From GWE2-42-39 sp963662895 (GTDB taxonomy: Bacteria; Bacteroidota; Bacteroidia; Bacteroidales; Prolixibacteraceae), in contig OY759982.1 in NCBI GenBank assembly GCA_963662895.1, forward strand, positions 992,001 through 1,056,000: DNA of 64,000 nt. The letters are read 5' to 3'. Shown here in pieces: positions 16,424 through 26,043 of the stretch; within the stretch, counting starts at the first letter, position 1; the number at the start of each line of letters is the position of its first letter. The notes under the pieces are model-generated. The model had not been told where the DNA came from, did not search any database, and saw only the letters and a list, made by a program, of their open reading frames with translations. Made by a program: the position numbers and the translations under genes.

Positions 16424-17317
16424 ATGAAAAAAACAAATGCCCGGATAGTGAGAAGCCTGACCGTTTTATTTTTTGTTTTTGCAGGTAATTTTCTTTATGC
16501 GCAAAGCGGCCCGGGAAAAACATATGCTGAAAAAATAAAAATTGATGGAGTAGAGCGTTCGTATTTTATTCATATTCCCGATAACCTTCCGGCAAATGCA
16601 CCGCTGGTCTTTGTACTGCACGGGTATGGAGGAAAAGCTGATCCCGAAGGTTACGGAATGAAAGATGTATCTGATAAAAACGGTTTTGCAGTGTGTTTCC
16701 CTCAGGCAGAAAAAGATGGCAGGGGAAAACCTTCATGGAACCTGAATTATCCTTTTCAGAAAGATTGGAAACTGGATGATGTAAGTTTTCTGGTGAAATT
16801 ATCGAAACACCTTCAGAAAGAATATAATCTGAGCAGCAAAAATGTTTTTTGTGCAGGCATGTCAACCGGTGGCGATATGTGTTATTTACTGGCTTACAGA
16901 AGTCCGGACTCATTTGCCGCAATATGTTCTGTTGCAGGCCTTACAATGGAATGGATTTATAAAACGATGGAAGCCCCCGAGCCGGTTCCTTTTCTGGAAA
17001 TTCACGGAACAAAAGATCGGACTTCCTACTGGAACGGTGATATGGAAGATAAAGGTGGCTGGGGACCTTACATTTCTGTTCCTCTTGCTGTTAATTACTG
17101 GATTGCCAAAGACCGGTGTACTGATGAGGTGGTGGATACACTGGCCGTAAAAAAACAGGAGAACGGGCATTTCGTGGTGAGGCATAAATTTATAAATGGA
17201 ATTCAGGGGAATGAAGTTTGGTTATACGAGATTGTAAACGGGGAACATTCATGGGGTGACAAGGATTTAAATACCGGTGAAGAAATATGGAAATTTTTCA
17301 GTAAATATTTAAAATAG
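16424..17317 (+). CDS. Secreted LpqC/feruloyl-esterase-like alpha/beta hydrolase (polyhydroxybutyrate-depolymerase family)
   Basis: The 297-residue protein has a Sec signal ending near residue 27 (FLYAQ). The family's oxyanion block appears as LVFVLHGYGG, the nucleophile elbow as GMSTGGDM (Ser 147) and the terminal His region as NGEHSW, with a DG/T 'EIHGTKD' stretch likely holding the acid. Homologues include feruloyl and acetyl-xylan esterases of CE1 type and PHB depolymerases. In this hydrolase cluster, removal of ester decorations from a glycan is more likely than polyester breakdown. It lies 16 nt before the next gene. Confidence 0.85.
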   Translation: MKKTNARIVRSLTVLFFVFAGNFLYAQSGPGKTYAEKIKIDGVERSYFIHIPDNLPANAPLVFVLHGYGGKADPEGYGMKDVSDKNGFAVCFPQAEKDGRGKPSWNLNYPFQKDWKLDDVSFLVKLSKHLQKEYNLSSKNVFCAGMSTGGDMCYLLAYRSPDSFAAICSVAGLTMEWIYKTMEAPEPVPFLEIHGTKDRTSYWNGDMEDKGGWGPYISVPLAVNYWIAKDRCTDEVVDTLAVKKQENGHFVVRHKFINGIQGNEVWLYEIVNGEHSWGDKDLNTGEEIWKFFSKYLK

Positions 17318-17333
17318 ATATAATCAGACCATT

Positions 17334-18626
17334 ATGCAAAAAAATCTAGCCATTTTCCTACTTTGCTTTGTATTTTTGTATAGTAATGCAACAAACAATC
17401 TGAACGAAGTTCTTTCTGCTGAAAATCAGGAGAAAGATAATCATGCACAAAACATACAGCCAAAACTGGAAACAGGCGGAGAAACTCCTATATTGGCATG
17501 GTACAGCATCCCTGCTTCAGAAACTTCGGTCGAACGCTACCAGGAAATGAGAGATGCAGGCATTACATATTCTCTCACTTTTTTCCCAAATATGAATGAA
17601 GTAAAACGGGCATTGAATGTTGCTGAGCAGGTTGGAGTAAAGTTGCTTGTTTCATGTCCGGAATTGAAAAGTGAGCCGGAGAAAACAGTAAAACAATTGA
17701 TGAAATATCCTGCAGTTGCAGGCTATCATTTGAAAGATGAACCGGCCATTCAGCTTTACCCGGAACTTTCAGATTGGGCAAAAAGGATACAATCAGTTGA
17801 TAAGAAGCATTTCTCCTATGTAAACTTATTCCCGAATTTTGCTAACTCGAAACAATTAGGGACAGAAAGTTATGAAGAATATGTACAGGAATATCTCAAA
17901 CAGTTACCTGTTCAGTTCGTTTCCTTCGATTACTATCCGGTGTTTAAAGACCATATTAGTGAAAGCTGGTACGAAAATCTGGAATTGATTTCAGCAAAAT
18001 CGAGGGAAGCGGGGAAGCCTTTCTGGGCTTTTGTTCTCACGACGAACTACGACAATGATCATGTTACTCCTCAAACCATAGCAGCCATGCGGCTTCAGGC
18101 ATTCAGTGATCTGGCTTACGGAGCGCAGGGAATCCAGTATTTTACCTACTGGTCGGCTACCTCGAAAGATACACCTTCACTGGAAGATCAACGGGGCGCA
18201 CCCATTAGTGCAACAGGAAAACGAAGTGTGGTGTACGACCGGGTGAAACAAATGAGTGAGGAAATTCAAAGTCTTTCCGGGATCTTTCTGGGGGCTAAGG
18301 TTGTTAGTGTACGTCACACCGGCCTGGATAGAATACCCAAAGGGACTATCCGTCTGACGAGCCTGCCGGAACCGGTGAAAGTTTTGGATACCCATGGAGC
18401 CCCTGCATTGGTCTCCGTGCTTCAAAAGGATGAAAATTCCTTTCTTATAATTGTCAACAAAGACTTTCAGAACAACATGAAATTCACAATTTACGGAGAT
18501 GAAAGCCTGCAAAGAGTGCTTAAAGATGGCACAATTGTTCCTGCCGGCACTTATGAACCTTCTATGGAACTGGATCCCGGGGATATTACTGTTTACATGT
18601 TCCCGACAGAAAAGAATCAGAAATAA
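17334..18626 (+). CDS. Putative secreted GH-A-type glycoside hydrolase, family unassigned
   Basis: The 430-residue protein has a short hydrophobic signal (NLAIFLLCFVFLYSNA). The core (about 50-320) reads as a TIM barrel: ILAWYSIPAS, then ERYQEMRDAGITYSLTFF, YHLKDEPAIQ with Glu 136 after strand four as the expected acid/base, FVSFDYYPVF, and GIQYFTYWSAT near the strand-eight end. A small beta domain (about 335-425) closes the protein. The 'DEP' signature is common in uncharacterised GH42/GH5-like Bacteroidota proteins. It stands 15 nt before the first GH92 gene, so exo-acting hydrolysis within the same glycan is a fair inference. Confidence 0.65.
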   Translation: MQKNLAIFLLCFVFLYSNATNNLNEVLSAENQEKDNHAQNIQPKLETGGETPILAWYSIPASETSVERYQEMRDAGITYSLTFFPNMNEVKRALNVAEQVGVKLLVSCPELKSEPEKTVKQLMKYPAVAGYHLKDEPAIQLYPELSDWAKRIQSVDKKHFSYVNLFPNFANSKQLGTESYEEYVQEYLKQLPVQFVSFDYYPVFKDHISESWYENLELISAKSREAGKPFWAFVLTTNYDNDHVTPQTIAAMRLQAFSDLAYGAQGIQYFTYWSATSKDTPSLEDQRGAPISATGKRSVVYDRVKQMSEEIQSLSGIFLGAKVVSVRHTGLDRIPKGTIRLTSLPEPVKVLDTHGAPALVSVLQKDENSFLIIVNKDFQNNMKFTIYGDESLQRVLKDGTIVPAGTYEPSMELDPGDITVYMFPTEKNQK

Positions 18627-18641
18627 CAAAAAAAATAAGAT

Positions 18642-20882
18642 ATGAACTCACCATTAAATTTTCGTTTTTTACAAATTGTAATGATTCCTGCCCTTTGGGG
18701 AATGATTAGTTGCTCATCGGTTCAGCAACCCGGCCCTGCCGGTTATGTTGATCCTTTTATTGGTACAGCTTATACTGGTCATACCTACCCGGCTGCAACA
18801 ACTCCTTTCGGGATGGTACAGGTTGGCCCCGATAACGGTGTCAAAGGCTGGGAATTTTGTTCCGGCTATCACGACGGATCGAAATCGATCATGGGGTTTT
18901 CCCATACGCACCTTAGCGGAACAGGCGCTTCTGATATGGGGGATATTTTGTTTATGCCTGTGGTTGGAGATGTCCCTTTTTCTCCGGGAACAGAAGAAGA
19001 TCCTTCTTCCGGATACCGGTCTTCCTTTTCGCACGATTCGGAACAGGCCAGTCCTGGATATTACAAGGTTAAACTTGACGACTATCAGATTCTTGTTGAA
19101 TTAACAGTTACTCCACGTGCCGGTTTTCATCGCTATACTTATCCTCAGAATGAAAAATCCGGAATCCTGATTGACCTTGAACATGGAATCGGCGACCGGA
19201 CAACGGAAAGTTATATAAAAGTGGTTGATAAACAGACTGTTGTGGGGATGCGCCGGTCGAGCGGATTCGTCAGGGATCATAGCTACTATTTCTGTGCACG
19301 TTTTTCAAAGCCGTTTGCACAGGCAACCTCTTATCAGGACAGTGTGATTTCCAATAAGGAATCGGTTTCAGGAAAAATAACCAAAATGCTGGTTCAATTT
19401 GCTACTTCTGACCAGGAAGCCGTAACGGTAAAAGTCGGGCTTTCTACTGCCAGCGAAAAAGGGGCAGAGAATAACCTGGATACCGAAGTTCCGGGATGGG
19501 ATTTCAACAAAGTTCACAAGCAGACGGAAGATGTCTGGAATAACTATCTGAAACGAATTGATTTGAAGGCAATGGACGACGGCCAGCGTATTTCGTTTTA
19601 CACTTCCCTTTACCATGCCTTACTGATGCCAAATCTTGTAACCGATGTTGACGGAAGTTATTCCGGATGGGATCACCAGTTACATAAAAGTAAGGAAGGC
19701 GATATGTACACCAATTTTTCGTTGTGGGATACTTATCGGGCAGAACACCCGTTCCTTAACCTTTTGTACCCGGAAAAGAATAGTCGTTTTGTGCGCTCAT
19801 TGCTTGAGAGACATAAACAGACCGGCTTATTGGTAACCAACGAATATGGAATGTGTGAAACCTGGTGTATGATTGGTAACCATGCTGTTCCTGTAATCGT
19901 GGATGCTTACTTGAAAGGAGATACCACATTTAACCTGGAATTTGCTTACGAGGCAGTTAAACATGCGCAGACTTCAGAACATAATAAAGCCGATTGGTCG
20001 AATTATGACAGGTACGGATATTTTCCCTTTGATATCAGCAGCGAGGAATCTGTTTCCCGGACACTGGAGTCGGGATACGATGACTATTGCGTGGCACAGA
20101 TGGCAAAAGCATTAGGAAAAGAAGATGATTATCAGTTTTTTATTAAACGATCTAAGTTTTATCAGAATTTATTTGATCCGGATTTGAAATTAGTAAGGCC
20201 AAAGGACTCGAATGGAAAATGGAAGACTCCTTTTGATCCGTATGCCCTGATAAGTGAAAGTGGTAACAGGGATTACACTGAGGGGAATGCCTGGCAATGG
20301 TCCTGGCATGTACAGCAGGATGTACCGGGACTGATCGGTCTGTTTGGATCAAAGGAGGCTTTTGTGCAAAAACTGGATTCACTGTTTTTTGTCAGTGTGG
20401 ATTCCCTTCCGGGACATGTCAGGATTCCTGACGTGACTGGACTTATCGGATCGTATGCACATGGGAACGAGCCGAGCCATCACATCGCTTATCTGTATAA
20501 CTATGCCGGGCGTCCTGACAAAACCGCAGAAATTGTAAGGGAAGTTTTTGATAAATTTTATCTGCCCAGGCGTGATGGTTTGTGCGGGAATGATGACTGC
20601 GGACAGATGTCGGCATGGTACATGTTTTCGGCTTTTGGCTTTTATCCGGTTGATCCGGTATCAGGAGAATATATTTTCGGTGCACCGCAGGTTCATGAGG
20701 CTACGTTACATTTGCCCGGTGGCAATACTTTTACAATAAAGGTAAATAATTTATCGGTCAGCAATAAATATGTAAAAGCGATCCGCCTGAACGGAAAACC
20801 GATGGATTATTTTTCCATTAATTATAAAAACATTGAAAATGATGGAACACTCGAATTTGACATGACCGATAAAATTCAGTGA
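18642..20882 (+). CDS. GH92 alpha-mannosidase lipoprotein (copy 1)
   Basis: The 746-residue protein has a lipobox (GMISCSS). It shows the GH92 hallmarks: VDPFIGTAYTGHTYPAATTP at the start of the N-terminal beta domain, SLWDTYRAEHPF, GMCETWCMIGNHAVPVI, DYTEGNAWQWSWHVQQD with the catalytic-acid Glu, GNEPSHHIAYLYNY, and GNDDCGQMSAWYMFSAFGFY near the C-terminus. GH92 enzymes are calcium-dependent, inverting exo-alpha-mannosidases that often act on alpha-1,2 linkages of N-glycans or yeast mannan. It is clearly paralogous to the next gene. The linkage preference cannot be decided from sequence alone. Confidence 0.95.
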   Translation: MNSPLNFRFLQIVMIPALWGMISCSSVQQPGPAGYVDPFIGTAYTGHTYPAATTPFGMVQVGPDNGVKGWEFCSGYHDGSKSIMGFSHTHLSGTGASDMGDILFMPVVGDVPFSPGTEEDPSSGYRSSFSHDSEQASPGYYKVKLDDYQILVELTVTPRAGFHRYTYPQNEKSGILIDLEHGIGDRTTESYIKVVDKQTVVGMRRSSGFVRDHSYYFCARFSKPFAQATSYQDSVISNKESVSGKITKMLVQFATSDQEAVTVKVGLSTASEKGAENNLDTEVPGWDFNKVHKQTEDVWNNYLKRIDLKAMDDGQRISFYTSLYHALLMPNLVTDVDGSYSGWDHQLHKSKEGDMYTNFSLWDTYRAEHPFLNLLYPEKNSRFVRSLLERHKQTGLLVTNEYGMCETWCMIGNHAVPVIVDAYLKGDTTFNLEFAYEAVKHAQTSEHNKADWSNYDRYGYFPFDISSEESVSRTLESGYDDYCVAQMAKALGKEDDYQFFIKRSKFYQNLFDPDLKLVRPKDSNGKWKTPFDPYALISESGNRDYTEGNAWQWSWHVQQDVPGLIGLFGSKEAFVQKLDSLFFVSVDSLPGHVRIPDVTGLIGSYAHGNEPSHHIAYLYNYAGRPDKTAEIVREVFDKFYLPRRDGLCGNDDCGQMSAWYMFSAFGFYPVDPVSGEYIFGAPQVHEATLHLPGGNTFTIKVNNLSVSNKYVKAIRLNGKPMDYFSINYKNIENDGTLEFDMTDKIQ

Positions 20883-20942
20883 ATTGCATCCTGGACGTCC
20901 GGTCTCATTTTGTGGACAACATAAATAGACAATTCTAAAGCA

Positions 20943-23180
20943 ATGAAAAATTTTGTAATTTTTATTTTCAGTATAACGCTGTTTTTACAAGGCTGTCATA
21001 AAATAGCGACACGGGAAGATTTAACCCAATATGCCGATCCATTTATCGGTACGGCCTATGTTGGACATACCCATCCAGCGGCACAACTGCCATTTGGATT
21101 GGTACAGGCAGGGCCGGATACCGGCACGGATACGTGGGAGCATTGTGCGGGGTATTTTAATGAGGATTCATCCATCATCGGATTTTCGCATACGCACTTA
21201 AGCGGTACAGGGTGCCCTGATATGGGAGATATTATGTTCATGCCTGTGACCGGCGATGTGACTTTTTACCGCGGCGATGAAGACGATACTTCAACCGGCT
21301 ATCGTTCCCGTTTTTCACATGATTCGGAGGAGGCTCATCCGGGCTGCTACAAAGTGCAATTAGACGATTATAATATTAAGGTGGAGTTGACTGCCACTGA
21401 GAGAACAGGATTTCACAGATATACTTTCCCAAAGTCTGATTCTGCCGGAATTATTATTGACCTGAGCCATGGTATTGGCGATACAACGGTTGAATCGGAC
21501 ATTCGCCAGTTAAATGATACAACCGTAGTGGGAAAACGGCGCTCAACCGGATTTGTAAAAGATCATACCTATTATTTCTACGCCCGGTTATCAAAACCCG
21601 TGGAAAAGGTTATCTCTTTTGCCGATAGTTTGATTTCTGAAAAAAAAGATGTAAAGGGGAAAGATACAAAGTTTTTCCTCCGGTTCAGGACAGAAAAGGA
21701 TGAGAAGGTAATGGTGAAGGTCGCTTTATCGACTGTGAGTGTTGAGGGTGCCAAAAAGAACATGGAAAAAGAGATAAAGGGCTGGATTTTTGATAAGATT
21801 AGGTCAGAAGCCTCGGCTGTTTGGAATGATTATCTCCATAAAATTGAAGTTACCCCGCGGAACGAAAGACAGAAGATTGCATTTTATACAGCCTTGTATC
21901 ATACATTGTTAATGCCCAATCTGATAACTGATGTTGACGGGACTTACTGTTTGCCTGATGGCACTTTAAAGAAGAATAAAGAAGATTATTATACGAATTT
22001 TTCCTTGTGGGATACCTACCGGGCTACCCATCCGTTTTTTGTTCTTATGTTCCCGGATAAAAATGCCCGGTTTGTACAATCAATGCTTGAGTTATATAAA
22101 GAAAGGGGAGTGTTATGTACCAATGAATACGGGCAGAACGAAACCTGGTGTATGATTGGGAATCATGCTGTCCCGGTAGTGGCCGACGCATATTTGAAAG
22201 GTACAATTACAGAGGATAAGAAACTGGCGGCAGAAGCGATTTTTAAATCATTGACCACCTCGCATCCCAAATCGAACTGGGAAATGTATGATAAATATGG
22301 CTATTATCCGTTCGACCTTCAGCCTGTAGAATCGGTATCGCGCACAATGGAACATTGTTATGATGATTATTGCGCCTCATTGATGGCTGGATTCATAAAT
22401 GATTCAGAGAATGAAGCATTTTTCAAAAAACGCTCAGACAATTTTAAAAACCTTTTTGACCCTTCCTCTAAGTTGATGAGGGCTAAAGATTCAAACGGAA
22501 ATTGGCGTACTCCTTTCGATTCTTTTTTGCTGTCGCACGCTTCAACCAGTGGCGGTGATTATACCGAAGGGAATGCATGGCAATATACCTGGCATATTCA
22601 ACATGATATACCGGAATTGGTAAAAATGATGGGCAGCAAAGATTATTTTGAGACCAAACTGGATTCTCTTTTCTTTTTAGATGTGCGTTCGCTGGGAGGT
22701 GGTTTCCATGGTGATGTAACCGGAATGATTGGCCAGTATGCGCACGGGAACGAACCCAGTCACCATATTGCATACCTCTATAATTACACCAACCATCCTT
22801 ATAAAACGCAGGAAATAATCCGCCAGGTGTTCGATGAATTTTATTTGCCCGGACGCGATGGTTTAAGCGGGAACGATGATTGCGGGCAGATGTCGGCATG
22901 GTATATTTTTTCGGCTTTGGGCTTCTATCCGGTTGATCCGGTTTCGGGTGAATATATAATCGGAGCGCCGCAGGTTCATGAAATGAAACTGGGTTTGCCC
23001 AACGGGAAAATTTTCGAAATGAAAGCCAATAATTTGTCTGACGCAAACAAGTATATACAGTCGGTGAAATTGAACGGAGAACTTTTAAAATCATTCAAAA
23101 TTACTTATGATGAAATTAAAAACGGGGGAAAACTGGAATTTGAGATGACTGAGGGGGAAGATTCAGGTTTTATGGAATAA
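20943..23180 (+). CDS. GH92 alpha-mannosidase lipoprotein (copy 2)
   Basis: The 745-residue tandem paralogue of the preceding gene has a lipobox (LFLQGCHKI). The same motif order is present: ADPFIGTAYVGHTHPAAQLP, SLWDTYRATHPF, GQNETWCMIGNHAVPVV, DYTEGNAWQYTWHIQHD, GNEPSHHIAYLYNY and GNDDCGQMSAWYIFSALGFY. Catalytic positions agree with copy 1, so the copies should share chemistry but may differ in linkage. The gap of 60 nt fits one transcript. Confidence 0.95.
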   Translation: MKNFVIFIFSITLFLQGCHKIATREDLTQYADPFIGTAYVGHTHPAAQLPFGLVQAGPDTGTDTWEHCAGYFNEDSSIIGFSHTHLSGTGCPDMGDIMFMPVTGDVTFYRGDEDDTSTGYRSRFSHDSEEAHPGCYKVQLDDYNIKVELTATERTGFHRYTFPKSDSAGIIIDLSHGIGDTTVESDIRQLNDTTVVGKRRSTGFVKDHTYYFYARLSKPVEKVISFADSLISEKKDVKGKDTKFFLRFRTEKDEKVMVKVALSTVSVEGAKKNMEKEIKGWIFDKIRSEASAVWNDYLHKIEVTPRNERQKIAFYTALYHTLLMPNLITDVDGTYCLPDGTLKKNKEDYYTNFSLWDTYRATHPFFVLMFPDKNARFVQSMLELYKERGVLCTNEYGQNETWCMIGNHAVPVVADAYLKGTITEDKKLAAEAIFKSLTTSHPKSNWEMYDKYGYYPFDLQPVESVSRTMEHCYDDYCASLMAGFINDSENEAFFKKRSDNFKNLFDPSSKLMRAKDSNGNWRTPFDSFLLSHASTSGGDYTEGNAWQYTWHIQHDIPELVKMMGSKDYFETKLDSLFFLDVRSLGGGFHGDVTGMIGQYAHGNEPSHHIAYLYNYTNHPYKTQEIIRQVFDEFYLPGRDGLSGNDDCGQMSAWYIFSALGFYPVDPVSGEYIIGAPQVHEMKLGLPNGKIFEMKANNLSDANKYIQSVKLNGELLKSFKITYDEIKNGGKLEFEMTEGEDSGFME

Positions 23181-23321
23181 TCCATATTGAGAAATGAATA
23201 TAAAGAGCTAAATAACTTAATATTACTAATTTTAAAAGAGTCGTTCATAAAAAAGGAAATGAATAAATCAATCATGAGAGTTCTATGGGTTACGACAAGA
23301 TTTTAAATTAATTATACACCA

Positions 23322-23969
23322 GTGAAAAGTATATTTAGAGTTCTGTGTATGATTGTTTTTGTTTTGTGTGGAAAGACGGTGACCGCAGAAAATAACCGCA
23401 CGTTGAAAGAATTTTGGCAGGAACTTTATGTGATCAAAAATTTCAATGAGAAAATCGGAGGAGAGATTTTGTTTAACAATTTGCACAGTATCGGTTTGGG
23501 AAGTTACGATTGGTTTTTGGAAGGTAAAATAGATTATCACGCTAAATCGTGGTTGGATATGGAGTTGATGTATAGGCACGAATTTTATGATATGAATGGC
23601 ACAACGGTTCAGGAATACAGGCCAATGTTCAGGCTGTCCGGGAAAAAACGTCTGGGAAACATTTCAATTCGGAATCGTCACAAAATTGAATGCAGGATGT
23701 TTGAAGTAGGAGAAAATCACATTCGGTATCGTAGCGATCTCAGGGTGAAACCTTGCTGGAATCTTACTTCACTGAATGTTAATCCATACCTGACAGAAGA
23801 AATTTTTATTGCCAGAGGGAGAATGACCAGAAACCGCCTTTACGGAGGTATTTCCGGGCAAAAGGGACGCTTTGAGCCTGGTCTGTATTTTTTATTGCAG
23901 TCGGATGCTTTTGAAAGTGGCTGGAAATTCCGAAATATTTTGGGAATTATTCTGGGAATTGAGATATGA
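23322..23969 (+). CDS. DUF2490-family outer-membrane beta-barrel protein
   Basis: The 215-residue protein (GTG start) has a signal peptide (VLCMIVFVLCGKTVTAE). The mature part opens with EFWQELYVIKNFNEKIGG, the start typical of DUF2490. It continues with alternating amphipathic strands rich in aromatic residues and ends in FRNILGIILGIEI, consistent with a small outer-membrane barrel. The function of the family is not known. It lies between the GH92 pair and a GxGYxYP-like protein, with a 141-nt gap before it in which I see no further element. Confidence 0.7.
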   Translation: MKSIFRVLCMIVFVLCGKTVTAENNRTLKEFWQELYVIKNFNEKIGGEILFNNLHSIGLGSYDWFLEGKIDYHAKSWLDMELMYRHEFYDMNGTTVQEYRPMFRLSGKKRLGNISIRNRHKIECRMFEVGENHIRYRSDLRVKPCWNLTSLNVNPYLTEEIFIARGRMTRNRLYGGISGQKGRFEPGLYFLLQSDAFESGWKFRNILGIILGIEI

Positions 23970-24081
23970 AGGGGATTGACCGAATGGTAGAATTAGAGAT
24001 ATTGAAATAAGCTTGTGAATTTGTAGAATTCAAATAGTCCAAACAACAGTAATAGATAAATACAGCTTAAATTTTAGTGAA

Positions 24082-25917
24082 ATGAAAAATATATTATTTG
24101 GTCTTACTATATCTGCTTTCATCTGTTTTATTGGATTTTCATGTCGGGAAAATGCACCTAAATCAGATTATGAGAGTATCCATGACCCGATAAAAGATGT
24201 TGGTCAATACCGGTTACCGGCATTAGATAAGACTCCTCGTTATTGTTGGGACTTAAAAATCAGCATCTCCGATGGATCAAAGGCATTCAAAGAATATCTT
24301 CTTGCCAGTTCTGTTTCCGGGTTAACAGCCAGAGCTGTTCAGGAGGGTAAAACAGATACCGGGATATGGATTGTAAACGGCAGAGACAAGGGCGTTGCTT
24401 ATAAGGCAGAACGAGAATCCCTGGAAAAAAGAGGATGCCGTTTCCTGGAGCCGGTTGGTCCGGTAGAACTGCTAACCGGCCAGATTAAATCACAGGTAAC
24501 CAATACAAATTTTAAAAAATTATTTGATGGTTATGTTCTGACTGACATGGATACCAATCCGGAAAGCGGAACAGTGGCGGTAACGGCTTCGCATGCATAT
24601 AACGGACTCATTGTAGATAAAGAATTTCAGGATGTGTTTGAAAAAGCCGGTTACAAAATGTTGTACGACGCCTCGGGAAAGCATGTACGCGATGCCTGGA
24701 TCGAATTTAAAGATAAGTGCGCAAAAGATGGGTTGGTAATTATGCCAAACAATACATGGGAATTGCGTGATGTGGCCATTCAAAACGGTTGGTTTTTTAT
24801 GAATTTATATCCGGAACCGCATGATGCTGCAAAGGGCGATTATTGGGATTTGTATGAAGAGACTGCAAAAGCACTGGACGATCATTCGCTTATTTACGGT
24901 TGGGAAGCTGGTCCTCATAACGAACAGGAGATAAATGATGTAGCCTCTTCCAATGCACAGGCTTCGGCAATAAACGATTGGTTTTACAATTATTGTATGA
25001 TTAACTCCGACTACAAAGAACGCCAGGAGCCGTTGCTGGCCGATGTGTTGAATCCCAAAACAATCGATTACAACAAAAAGAAGCGGTTCGTTTCGTTTTT
25101 TATGTCTGATGGCGATAATAACCAGTGGATGATGGGCGGATTTATCGAGAATTGGTATGACGTGCCTGCAAGCAGTGCCAATAAAGTTGCTTTCGGAATT
25201 CCGACGACCACCATGCCCCAAATGGCTCCGGCTGCGTACAAGTATATTCTGGAGCATCAGCCTGAAAATTCTACATTGGTTGAAGTTCAGGGCGGCGGAG
25301 TTTTTTATTCAGATACTTACGGAAAAAACAGAAACCGGAAAGAATGTTTAAAAGAGAAAGCAGAAATGACCGCTGCCTGGATGCGGCAGCACCGAATTAA
25401 AGTACTGGGTTTAATGGCAAAGGAATCTGTTGGTTCCGGGGAAGCAAAAGAAGCCTATCAGGCCTTTATTGAAGCCAATGACCAACTGGAAGGAATTATA
25501 GCTTTGCAATACACGCCTTATGCTGGCGGGAAAGGTGATATTTACTGGTTCGCCAATAAGGAAGGATACCAAATTCCGGTAATTACAATCAAATATTCTT
25601 TATGGAATGAACCTTACATAAGGAAACGGGAGGGAACCCCGAAATACATTGCCAATTGCCTGGATAAAGATCAGAATAATTCAGATTTCAACTTGATTTG
25701 TATTCATGCGTGGAGCCATTTTTCTGATCAGGGAAAAGATTGCGATGAATTGGCAGAGACAAAAAATGGGAACATCATGGGAAGCGGAATCGCGACCATG
25801 CTAAAAAATCATTTGGATGATTCGTATGAGGTTGTAAGCCTTCAGGAATTAATTTGGCAGGTAAGAATGAAATTTTACCCCGAACAAACAAGAAAATACA
25901 TATCAACACTGCAATAG
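24082..25917 (+). CDS. GxGYxYP-like putative glycoside hydrolase lipoprotein
   Basis: The 611-residue protein has a lipobox (IGFSCRE, Cys 21). The stretch RFVSFFMSDGDNNQW (335-349) matches the core of GxGYxYP-family proteins, which are predicted carbohydrate-active enzymes. The name-giving motif is degenerate here (GGGVFYS at 404-410 in place of GxGYxYP). An N-terminal domain (about 50-260) also fits the two-domain family plan. The family lacks a well-known activity, so no substrate is proposed. The match rests on recognised sequence pattern. Confidence 0.6.
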   Translation: MKNILFGLTISAFICFIGFSCRENAPKSDYESIHDPIKDVGQYRLPALDKTPRYCWDLKISISDGSKAFKEYLLASSVSGLTARAVQEGKTDTGIWIVNGRDKGVAYKAERESLEKRGCRFLEPVGPVELLTGQIKSQVTNTNFKKLFDGYVLTDMDTNPESGTVAVTASHAYNGLIVDKEFQDVFEKAGYKMLYDASGKHVRDAWIEFKDKCAKDGLVIMPNNTWELRDVAIQNGWFFMNLYPEPHDAAKGDYWDLYEETAKALDDHSLIYGWEAGPHNEQEINDVASSNAQASAINDWFYNYCMINSDYKERQEPLLADVLNPKTIDYNKKKRFVSFFMSDGDNNQWMMGGFIENWYDVPASSANKVAFGIPTTTMPQMAPAAYKYILEHQPENSTLVEVQGGGVFYSDTYGKNRNRKECLKEKAEMTAAWMRQHRIKVLGLMAKESVGSGEAKEAYQAFIEANDQLEGIIALQYTPYAGGKGDIYWFANKEGYQIPVITIKYSLWNEPYIRKREGTPKYIANCLDKDQNNSDFNLICIHAWSHFSDQGKDCDELAETKNGNIMGSGIATMLKNHLDDSYEVVSLQELIWQVRMKFYPEQTRKYISTLQ

Positions 25918-26043
25918 TGAATTAATGGTGAGTCTACTTCGAAAAGTGTTCATGTTTTTAATTGATTAATAATCAGATTTTTAATTCTATAGTACTTATT
26001 AACAGGGTGATTGAACGTATTCGCAATTTAATATCCAAAAACC

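Noticed and set aside
22483..23094. Minus-strand frame of 203 codons
   Set aside because: It is antisense to the GH92 gene at 20943, and the translated sequence has no family character.
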